Source of the DNA: Gemmataceae bacterium
GTDB lineage: Bacteria; Planctomycetota; Planctomycetia; Gemmatales; Gemmataceae
Direction: 5' to 3'
Length of the DNA: 7,388 bases
Assembly: GCA_026418875.1 (NCBI GenBank)
Contig: JAOAAM010000761.1
Span: forward strand, 1-7,388
Positions 1 to 7,388 of the stretch are shown here, piece by piece. The notes beneath the pieces are model-generated. The model was not told the origin of the DNA and ran no database searches. It was given only the letters and a program-made list of their open reading frames with translations. Made by a program: the position numbers and the translations under genes. How positions within the stretch are numbered: position 1 is the first letter of the stretch; each line of letters starts with the position of its first letter.

Positions 1-161
1 GGGAACCCGCCGTAAGCCGCGATCTCGTTCAGTTCCTCGGCGTCGATGACTTCGAAAATCGTCTCGTAAAAGTCCAAGCCATACGAGCGAGCGTAGCCCT
101 CGATCTCTTCTTTGAGGACGCGCAAGTGAGGGGGCAGATTCGTGCTTTGGAAACCACGCAT
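1..161 (-). CDS. spoVR: SpoVR family protein, N-terminal fragment (cut by left window edge)
   Basis: The gene starts at the ATG at 161-159 and runs off the left edge, so only 53 codons are visible. The translation contains YGLDFYETIFEVIDAEELNE followed by IAAYGGFP. This matches the conserved N-terminal block of the SpoVR/YcgB family (YGLDF... then N-E-(V/I)-A-A-Y-G-G-F-P). SpoVR proteins are cytoplasmic and usually about 450-510 residues. B. subtilis SpoVR acts in spore cortex formation, while homologues in non-sporulating bacteria have no settled biochemical function. An AAGGA Shine-Dalgarno sequence at 176-172 lies 10 bases before the ATG and supports this start. The gene is 56 bases downstream of yeaH on the same strand, giving the classic order prkA-yeaH-spoVR. 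Family assignment is firm; the role in this organism is unknown. Confidence 0.93.
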   Translation of the reverse strand, partial: MRGFQSTNLPPHLRVLKEEIEGYARSYGLDFYETIFEVIDAEELNEIAAYGGF

Positions 162-171
162 GGTGGGACCG

Positions 172-176
172 TCCTT
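172..176 (-). promoter_or_regulatory. Ribosome binding site of spoVR
   Basis: AAGGA on the minus strand, separated from the ATG at 161 by 10 bases. It supports the chosen start, which sits just before the conserved SpoVR N-terminal block. Confidence 0.65.
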
Positions 177-217
177 CGTGCGGCACGGAGTCAGCCTTGG
201 CTGAGTCGAAATCGACG

Positions 218-1318
218 TCAGCGGCCCGTGCTGAGAAACTCTTTGATCGACTGGACAATCGCATCGCGGTCGGGGATGTGGCTGGCGACCACGTTGTCAT
301 GCTCCGACCGCAATTCCTGAATGTAATCGTAAAATTCGCCGGAGCCGTAGGGGCTTTCCACTTGTCCGTAACCGAACAAGTTCAGCTTGGGCAGGAGGTC
401 GTTTTTCAGCAACTCCAGGCACTTGGGCACGTCATCGCCCCAATTGTCGCCGTCGGAGAAGTGGAAGGCGTACAGGTTCCACTGATCGGGCGGATAACGC
501 TGGTCGATGATGCGGTTGGCCAAGTCGTAGGCGGAGCTGATTTTGGTGCCGCCGCTCTCACGGGTGTGGTAAAACGTTTGCTCGTCGACCTCATGAGCGA
601 CCGCGTCGTGGACGATGTAGACGGTTTCGATGCCTTGGTAATGGGCCTTGATCCAGGTGTCGATCCAGAACGCTTCGATGCGGACAATCTCCTTCTGCTC
701 GTCGGTCATCGAGCCGGAGACATCCATCATGTAGATGATGCAGGCGACGCTTTGCGGCAGCTTGACCTCTTTCCAAGAGCGGTAGCGCTTGTCGGCACGC
801 TCGGGGATGACCCGGGGATCGTCCGGATCGTAGGTCCCCAGCGAGATCATCCGGCGGATGGCTCGCTTGTAGGTTCGCTTGAAATGGCGTAGCGATTCCG
901 GACCCACCTGCCGGATGCTGGAGTAGCGATCGCGGGGGGCGAGGATGTTTTTCTTGCCGCGGGGTTCGATGCGCGGCAGGGCGAGTTCTTCGCCGAGAAT
1001 GCTGGCCAGTTCATCGAGGGTGATGTCCACTTCGAGGATGTGTCCGCCGGGCTGATCGCCGGCCTTTTGCTGGCCTTCGCCTTGCGGGGCCGTGAGCGGC
1101 TGGCCGACGTCGCCCTCGCCTTGGCCGACCCCGCCCGAATTTTTCTGGCCATAACGAAATTGCGGGATTTCGATCTGGGGCAGGGGGATGCTGACCAGAT
1201 CGCGCCCTTTTTTCCCGATGAGTTCGCCGCGGGTGATGTACTTGCTTAAATTGCTTTTCACCTTGCCGCGCACGATCTTCCGGAAGCGTTGGTAATCTCG
1301 CTCGATTCGTTGGCCCAT
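218..1318 (-). CDS. yeaH: YeaH/YhbH family (DUF444) protein with VWA domain
   Basis: A 366-residue cytoplasmic protein of the YeaH/YhbH (DUF444) family. The N-terminal part (1-57) is basic and includes the conserved stretch around [19 protein letters not shown]. Residues 58-92 form a Gly/Gln-rich linker. A conserved middle block follows (about 95-185, with [13 protein letters not shown]). The C-terminal VWA fold (about 190-360) has an apparently intact metal-binding (MIDAS) set: D199-x-S201-x-S203 in MDVSGSM, T258 in [10 protein letters not shown], and D289 in [10 protein letters not shown]. The family works genetically with the PrkA kinase in stress and stationary-phase responses, and B. subtilis YhbH is linked to sporulation; its biochemical activity is unsettled. 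It is slightly shorter than E. coli YeaH (about 427). No in-frame alternative start exists close upstream. The only Shine-Dalgarno-like element is a weak CAGG, directly after a terminator T-tract, so translation initiation here is unusual. Confidence 0.95.
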   Translation of the reverse strand: MGQRIERDYQRFRKIVRGKVKSNLSKYITRGELIGKKGRDLVSIPLPQIEIPQFRYGQKNSGGVGQGEGDVGQPLTAPQGEGQQKAGDQPGGHILEVDITLDELASILGEELALPRIEPRGKKNILAPRDRYSSIRQVGPESLRHFKRTYKRAIRRMISLGTYDPDDPRVIPERADKRYRSWKEVKLPQSVACIIYMMDVSGSMTDEQKEIVRIEAFWIDTWIKAHYQGIETVYIVHDAVAHEVDEQTFYHTRESGGTKISSAYDLANRIIDQRYPPDQWNLYAFHFSDGDNWGDDVPKCLELLKNDLLPKLNLFGYGQVESPYGSGEFYDYIQELRSEHDNVVASHIPDRDAIVQSIKEFLSTGR

Positions 1319-1332
1319 GGGACGAAACCTGC

Positions 1333-1362
1333 AAAAAAGCCCACGGACCTAGGTCCGTGGGC
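1333..1362 (-). terminator. Intrinsic terminator after the SRP RNA gene
   Basis: On the minus strand, arm GCCCACGGAC (1362-1353), loop CTAG, arm GTCCGTGGGC (1348-1339), then six T (1338-1333). The 10-bp stem is perfect and GC-rich, and the whole 24-base element is a perfect palindrome. It starts 16 bases after the end of the SRP RNA stem, so it is well placed to terminate ffs and any transcript arriving from prkA. The T-tract is only on the minus-strand side. The yeaH ATG lies 14 bases after the last T. Confidence 0.88.
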
Positions 1363-1374
1363 ATCGCTTGTCAA
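1346..1374 (-). promoter_or_regulatory. Possible yeaH promoter overlapping the terminator palindrome
   Basis: A perfect TTGACA hexamer at 1374-1369 is followed after 17 bases by TAGGTC at 1351-1346, which covers the centre of the palindrome. The -10 match is poor (only the first two positions agree with TATAAT), so this is a candidate only. If real, transcription would begin near 1340, giving yeaH a leader of roughly 20 bases that starts after the hairpin and so escapes termination. The TAGG core resembles the TAGGAT proposed upstream of prkA. Confidence 0.3.
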
Positions 1375-1378
1375 AGAA

Positions 1379-1482
1379 AGCTGGTTGAGGATGCTCCACG
1401 CCGCACGTTCGCCACGCTTATGGCTGCACCTTCCGGCCTGACCAGGTTCACGTACTCACGCCGGGTGGGTCCCCAACCAGCC
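1379..1482 (-). ncRNA. ffs: Signal recognition particle RNA, small bacterial type (4.5S RNA)
   Basis: This RNA gene lies between prkA and yeaH. It encodes the RNA scaffold of the signal recognition particle, which binds the Ffh protein and targets nascent membrane proteins to FtsY and the translocon. The minus strand carries the family signature: GTGAACC (1451-1445), GGTCAGG, then CC-GGAA-GG with the GNRA tetraloop at 1434-1431, then GCAGCCA. The ends form a closing helix: CTGGTTGGGGA (1480-1470) pairs with TCCTCAACCAG (1391-1381), 11 consecutive pairs including one G-U. A second helix forms between CCACCCGGCGTG and the segment GTGCGGCGTGG with two mismatches. The length of about 104 bases fits the small (E. 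coli-like) type without an Alu domain. Exact ends are inferred from the stem. A weak -10-like GACAAT (1505-1500) lies upstream; otherwise it may be processed from prkA read-through. The terminator follows directly. Confidence 0.93.
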
Positions 1483-1563
1483 AGTTCTCTCGTTGACCAA
1501 TTGTCGGCTCGGACCAGGACGACGGAATCGCCATGCGCCCGTTCCGATCGATCAACCTCCAAT

Positions 1564-3603
<2,040 letters not shown>

Positions 3604-3921
3604 TCTTTGTCACCTCCGTAGCATGGACGGCGAAAATCCCGCGGGCTGTCGGCGGCGGGCATCCGAAGCCGGAACACGACGGAACATGGGCCGGATGGAA
3701 ACGATGGAAGTCAACCAACGGGTGCAGCAGGGAGGTTGAAGCTCGCCGCGGGTTCACGGGTGGGATACCGCTCCGCGGCTGGGGTACGTGAACTTCTTGC
3801 TGCCTCGCCTCATCCCCGCCCCATTCGACCGGCGGGCCGAGTCTCCAAGAGATCCCGCCGAGTTTGCCGGCCGCTCCGCGTGGGTCACGCCAGTCGCAGC
3901 CGCTTGGGTCCGCGTACATGC
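3604..3921 (-). promoter_or_regulatory. Probable long 5' leader of prkA with inverted repeat
   Basis: No credible gene lies in the roughly 400 bases between moxR and prkA, and the part next to prkA is probably its leader. An inverted repeat, GTTCACG (3752-3758) with CGTGAAC (3787-3793) as read on the plus strand, extends inward through TACC (3766-3769) with GGTA (3783-3786). This could give a bulged stem of 11 pairs. The centre also offers an alternative CCGC-TCC-GCGG hairpin (3768-3778). I recognise no known riboswitch. The length depends on the promoter candidate at 3952-3922 being correct. Confidence 0.35.
3610..3617 (-). promoter_or_regulatory. Strong ribosome binding site of prkA
   Basis: GGAGGTGA on the minus strand, eight bases complementary to the usual 16S rRNA 3' end, six bases before the ATG at 3603. 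It is clearly the strongest Shine-Dalgarno sequence in the window and fixes the prkA start. Confidence 0.85.
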
Positions 3922-3952
3922 ATCCTACGGTTTCTGACCGGGGGGTTGTCAA
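3922..3952 (-). promoter_or_regulatory. Candidate sigma-70-like promoter for prkA
   Basis: A perfect TTGACA at 3952-3947 and TAGGAT at 3927-3922 (four of six positions match TATAAT), separated by 19 bases. This is longer than the optimal 17; shifting the -35 by one base gives 18. It sits about 55 bases after the moxR stop and points towards prkA, which is where a promoter separating the two gene groups would be expected. The predicted start near 3915 leaves a leader of about 310 bases. Confidence 0.45.
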
Positions 3953-4007
3953 GGGCAATTCAGCCAGATTCCCTCGGTCGCCCAGCCCGCGCCGACAGCA
4001 TTCGCAA

Positions 4008-5033
4008 TCATCCTCGACCTGCCGCGGCGAGTCCCTCGGCTTTCTCGCCGACGGTGCCCAGCAGCTCCGTCAAAATCTGATCCGTCGTGATGTTCTCCGC
4101 TTGCGCCTCGAAATTCAACAAAATGCGATGACGCATGGCCGGCAAATACACCCGCCGAATGTCCTCGAAGGCCACGTTGAATCGGCCCTCGAGCAAGGCT
4201 CGGACCTTCGCCGCCAATACTAGCGCTTGTGCTCCGCGCGGACTTGATCCACAGCGGATGTATTGGTTTGTGATTGCCGGCGCGAAATCTCCCTGTGGAT
4301 GCGTCGCCAACACCAGACGGATGGCGTAGTCCTGCACGGGGGGCGCGACCACAACCTCTCGGATGAAGCCTTGCCAGTCTCGAATCTCCGGCCCGGTCAT
4401 GACCCGCTCGGGTATCGGGGTCGAATTCCGTGTGGTGCGGTCGAGGATGGCAGCCATCTCCTCCCGCGTCGAGTAATTCACGATCAGCTTGAAGAAGAAT
4501 CGGTCCAACTGCGCCTCGGGCAAGGGGTAGGTCCCTTCCTGCTCGATGGGGTTTTGCGTTGCCATGACGAAGAACGGTTCGTCGAGCGTGTGGACCGTGC
4601 CGCCAACGGTCACTTGCCGCTCTTGCATCGCTTCCAACAAAGCCGATTGCGTCTTGGGTGTGGCCCGGTTGATTTCGTCGGCCAGGACGATCTGAGCGAA
4701 GATCGGACCGGGTTGGAAGGAAAACATCCGCCGGCCCTCGGGCGACTCAGTGATGATGTTGGTGCCAATGATGTCCGCCGGCATCAGGTCGGGTGTGAAT
4801 TGGATGCGGCTGAATTTCAGGTCTAGCACTTGGGCCAGCGTTCGAACCAGCAGGGTCTTACCCAGACCAGGCACACCCTCAAGCAGGGCATGGCCGCCCA
4901 CGAAAAGGCAGGTCAGCACGCCGTCGATCACGTCGCCGTGACCGACGATCGCTTTGCCGATTTCCTTTCGCAGCCGCGAATATGCTTGACGAAACCGTTG
5001 GGCTTTCTCGGTCAGAGATGGGGCGGCGGTCAT
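4008..5033 (-). CDS. moxR: MoxR family AAA+ ATPase
   Basis: A complete 341-residue cytoplasmic AAA+ ATPase of the MoxR family, of normal length. Visible motifs: Walker A GVPGLGKT (53-60), Walker B IVLADEIN (115-122), the family block RATPKTQSALLEAMQE after it, sensor 1 in MATQNP (N161), the LDRF segment with likely arginine finger R178, and sensor 2 in SSPRGAQAL (R266). A C-terminal lid helical region follows. MoxR ATPases act as chaperone-like remodellers, usually with VWA-domain partners, in cofactor insertion, stress tolerance or envelope functions. The upstream neighbour, 40 bases away, is such a VWA protein and is the likely partner. The start is the ATG at 5033-5031, with a modest CGAGG element 7 bases before it. 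The usual DUF58 gene does not follow; a 400-base gap and prkA come next. The specific client is unknown. Confidence 0.95.
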   Translation of the reverse strand: MTAAPSLTEKAQRFRQAYSRLRKEIGKAIVGHGDVIDGVLTCLFVGGHALLEGVPGLGKTLLVRTLAQVLDLKFSRIQFTPDLMPADIIGTNIITESPEGRRMFSFQPGPIFAQIVLADEINRATPKTQSALLEAMQERQVTVGGTVHTLDEPFFVMATQNPIEQEGTYPLPEAQLDRFFFKLIVNYSTREEMAAILDRTTRNSTPIPERVMTGPEIRDWQGFIREVVVAPPVQDYAIRLVLATHPQGDFAPAITNQYIRCGSSPRGAQALVLAAKVRALLEGRFNVAFEDIRRVYLPAMRHRILLNFEAQAENITTDQILTELLGTVGEKAEGLAAAGRG

Positions 5034-5073
5034 CGTGATGCCTCGGGTTATTCAGACTCGAACCATTTCGCAG

Positions 5074-7388
5074 TCACGCCGGTGGACCGCGACCTGTGTT
5101 GCGATCGTTATTCTGCTCGCCTTCGGCCTCGGGAAAACGCCGGGCGGCTCGATCTCGATCCACGGAATTTTCCGGGGCGGGCGGCCGCCGTGACAATTGC
5201 TCTAGCATCGAGTTGTCCGCGCCGGTCGTGGAACCGCGGCGTCGGCTTCGCCACCACGAGTCCAGTTGGCCTACGATTTCACGCACATCGAACTCAATCC
5301 GCCGGACGGCAACATCGAGGAGCAACGCCAGCACGGCGAAAAACACGAACCACGGCCAGACTGGCTGCTCGGGCTGGTCAATCGTCGGTGTCGGTCGGTA
5401 GAGCAAGCCGGACTCGGCGACGCGGCGAAGCTCGGTATCGTCTTCGGGATAAACGTTGCCGCCGGTGATCTCCGCCAGTTGCCGCATCAATGCGGGGTTC
5501 GCTTCAACGTCCCGAAACTCCGGAGAATACGGGATCGTTAGACCCGCCCGTACACTGTCGACGGTCCGCTCGCTGATCGTCGTTTTTCCGTTTTGCACTT
5601 CCGTGACGGTTTCTTTGGCCGTGATATTCAGGAAATACGAACCCGCGTCATCGGCGGCGAACTCTGCCTCGTACAGCCCCGGTCCTTTTTGTTGCAAGGG
5701 CACACGCAAGTTCTTGCCTTCCGTGGTGGCCGGGTTGGGAGGGGTGATGGCCGCTTCCAGCCGAAGATTGGTCAATGGCTTGCCGTTGGCATCCCGGGCA
5801 TCGACGGAGACGTGGATTTTACCATCGCGGTACTCGGTATTGGCCACGAGCCGACCGGACTCGACACCGCGGACCACCCAGGAAAAGACCTGCTCCCAGA
5901 ATTTCAGGTACATCTCTGAGGCGGCCCACTCCCGGTCCCACCCTTGAAATCCGGCAAGCTGCGTGCGAGCATCGCTGGTGAAGGCGACCGCGCGTCCCAC
6001 CCCATAATGCCAGTACGCCAGAACGGGGTATTCCTGCTCGGCGATGCTTGGTCCCTCGATGGGCATGAGAGCAAGGGGTGACGGCTTTTTGCTCGTTCGA
6101 TTAAACCCGTGCAGCGCTGGCAGCGGGGCGGACAGACCGGCAGCAGGCCCTTCCGCCAACCGCAAGACCGGAACGAAACGTCGCTCATCGACAAAAGACT
6201 GACTGACAACCCGTGTTTCCTGAATGTAGATGGCGGGCAATTGCCGGCCGTCGGTCACCAGGTACGAGCGGGCACCCGTGGACTCGGCCAGGGCCTTCAT
6301 CTTGGCGATTTCATTCGCGCCGTGGCTGGTGACGCAGACGGTGGTGCAGGTGACGTTGGCCTCTTTCATCCGCTGGAGCAAGGCGGCGTCGGCGGTCCAG
6401 TGGTCGCCGTCGCTGATGAAAATGATGTGCCGGGTCGCGAGTTGGTGGATCGGTTTCGTCAGTTCCTCCAGCGCCATTTGCAAGGCCGGGTTGCAATCGG
6501 GCATGTCGTTGGGCGTCATCTTTTCGATGCGGCGGAGGATGTCGGCTTTGTTGTCGCCCACCGTTTGGAAGCGGACGTACCAATCGGTGCCGACGTCCCA
6601 GTAGATCACGCCCAGCATGTCGATGGGGGACAGCTTGCGGACGGCGAGCTTGGCCGTCTCTTTTTGCAAACGGTTGTTCACGTCGAATTCGGAAGCGTGG
6701 AAGATGAGGACCAAGCCGCCCTTACCGGCAACACGTAAGTTTCGCACATCGCAATCGACTGGCAGGGCCGCCTCGACGGGCGTCCCTTGCCAACCACCGG
6801 CACCGAAGCTATCCGGGCCGCCGATCATGACCAGCCCGCAGCCTTGGTCTCCCGTGTTGGACCGGATGACCTCCATTTGCTCGGCGCTGAGTTGTTCGGC
6901 GGGAACATTGGCCAGGACCACGGCGTCGAAGTTGCTCAGAAGCACAGCCAGTTCGGCACGGTTCGCAGGTAGATCGGCCGTCGTCAGCGAAAACGTCTGA
7001 AAGCGTGACCTTCCCGCGCGGGCCAGCAGTGCCATGAGCAAACGATGTTGTCCCGCTTGCCCCGCCGACTCGATGAAAAGAATTCGTCGTTGTCCTTGGG
7101 CCAGCACGTGGGTTTGCGCTCGGTTATTCTCTGCTCGATCTCCGGGAAGCCCAGGGGAGAATTGGCCCTGCGCGTCGATCACCCCCAGTGGTATGAATCG
7201 GGCTTCAAATGTATGCGATCTGGCATCCTCCAGCGGCGGCTGACGAAACGAGAACGAGTTCACCCCCGGGCGAAGCTGGACGATCGCCGGCGGGCCTTCC
7301 TGTTCGACCTGCGGACCAGGGATGATCGGCACCGGGATTTGCCGCAGGTTCGTCTCACCGCTCTCGGCAAGGGCCGTCGATCGGCGGA
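5074..7388 (-). CDS. Membrane-anchored GATase1-like/VWA domain protein (5' end beyond right edge)
   Basis: The frame stays open to the right edge, giving 770 visible residues with the N-terminus missing. The GTG at 7332 lies inside the open frame and is probably not the start. Counting from that codon, residues 82-195 look like a GATase1-like fold (RRILFIES... VVLANVPA... GLVMIGGPDSFGAGGWQGTPVE). Residues 204-375 look like a VWA fold (GLVLIFHASEF... MPDCNPALQMALEEL... IIFISDGDHW). A further GATase-like part follows (about 385-490, PVLAYWHYGVGRAVAFTSDA), then a beta-rich Ig-like region (about 493-575). One membrane helix (657-676, WPWFVFFAVLALLLDVAV) precedes a charged tail of about 75 residues. 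The first MIDAS motif is degenerate: HASEF replaces DxSxS. Most of the protein is probably periplasmic. Similar proteins are common beside MoxR in planctomycetes. Function is unknown; a BatA-like envelope role with MoxR is an inference. Confidence 0.88.
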   Translation of the reverse strand, partial: RRSTALAESGETNLRQIPVPIIPGPQVEQEGPPAIVQLRPGVNSFSFRQPPLEDARSHTFEARFIPLGVIDAQGQFSPGLPGDRAENNRAQTHVLAQGQRRILFIESAGQAGQHRLLMALLARAGRSRFQTFSLTTADLPANRAELAVLLSNFDAVVLANVPAEQLSAEQMEVIRSNTGDQGCGLVMIGGPDSFGAGGWQGTPVEAALPVDCDVRNLRVAGKGGLVLIFHASEFDVNNRLQKETAKLAVRKLSPIDMLGVIYWDVGTDWYVRFQTVGDNKADILRRIEKMTPNDMPDCNPALQMALEELTKPIHQLATRHIIFISDGDHWTADAALLQRMKEANVTCTTVCVTSHGANEIAKMKALAESTGARSYLVTDGRQLPAIYIQETRVVSQSFVDERRFVPVLRLAEGPAAGLSAPLPALHGFNRTSKKPSPLALMPIEGPSIAEQEYPVLAYWHYGVGRAVAFTSDARTQLAGFQGWDREWAASEMYLKFWEQVFSWVVRGVESGRLVANTEYRDGKIHVSVDARDANGKPLTNLRLEAAITPPNPATTEGKNLRVPLQQKGPGLYEAEFAADDAGSYFLNITAKETVTEVQNGKTTISERTVDSVRAGLTIPYSPEFRDVEANPALMRQLAEITGGNVYPEDDTELRRVAESGLLYRPTPTIDQPEQPVWPWFVFFAVLALLLDVAVRRIEFDVREIVGQLDSWWRSRRRGSTTGADNSMLEQLSRRPPAPENSVDRDRAARRFPEAEGEQNNDRNTGRGPPA

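Noticed and set aside
197..892. A 231-codon open frame on the plus strand
   Set aside because: Antisense to yeaH, whose VWA motifs and family blocks are intact. No family features in the plus-strand product.
1371..1562. A 63-codon minus-strand open frame between prkA and yeaH
   Set aside because: It covers the SRP RNA gene; the RNA fold and signature explain these bases, and the peptide resembles nothing known.
3736..4223. Plus-strand open frames of 114 and 119 codons over the moxR-prkA gap
   Set aside because: Both run antisense into moxR and have low-complexity Arg/Ser/Pro-rich products without recognisable features.
6109..6738. A 209-codon plus-strand open frame
   Set aside because: Antisense to the VWA domain of the large protein; the minus-strand translation carries the family motifs.

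Overview
All supported genes in this window lie on the minus strand, so it is read here from right to left. The organism looks like a fairly GC-rich free-living bacterium. The large membrane-anchored protein joining a GATase1-like fold to a von Willebrand A (VWA) fold next to MoxR, together with a PrkA/YeaH/SpoVR set, resembles what I know from Planctomycetota. That placement is an inference from gene content, not something the sequence proves.

Right part (7388 to 4008): a long CDS enters from beyond the right edge and ends at 5074. It encodes a GATase1-like/VWA protein with an Ig-like region and one C-terminal membrane helix. A complete MoxR-family AAA+ ATPase gene follows after 40 bases, and the two are probably cotranscribed.

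Middle (4007 to 3604): about 400 bases without a credible gene. It carries a promoter-like TTGACA/TAGGAT pair, a long leader with an inverted repeat, and a near-perfect Shine-Dalgarno sequence just before prkA.

Left part (3603 to 1): prkA (AAA+ serine protein kinase), then yeaH/yhbH (DUF444, VWA fold), then the first 53 codons of a SpoVR-family gene that runs off the left edge. This trio is a widely conserved stress and stationary-phase or sporulation-linked set. Between prkA and yeaH sits an RNA gene that protein-only annotation would miss: a small-type signal recognition particle RNA (ffs, 4.5S RNA). It is followed by a strong intrinsic terminator whose T-tract ends only 14 bases before the yeaH start codon.

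How it fits together: the window holds two consecutive modules that each pair an AAA+ protein with a VWA protein, namely MoxR with the large VWA membrane protein and PrkA with YeaH. The SRP RNA is a housekeeping gene placed inside the second module. Its terminator should cut yeaH-spoVR off from prkA unless there is read-through or a separate promoter. A TTGACA box lies just before the terminator palindrome and is a candidate for such a promoter.
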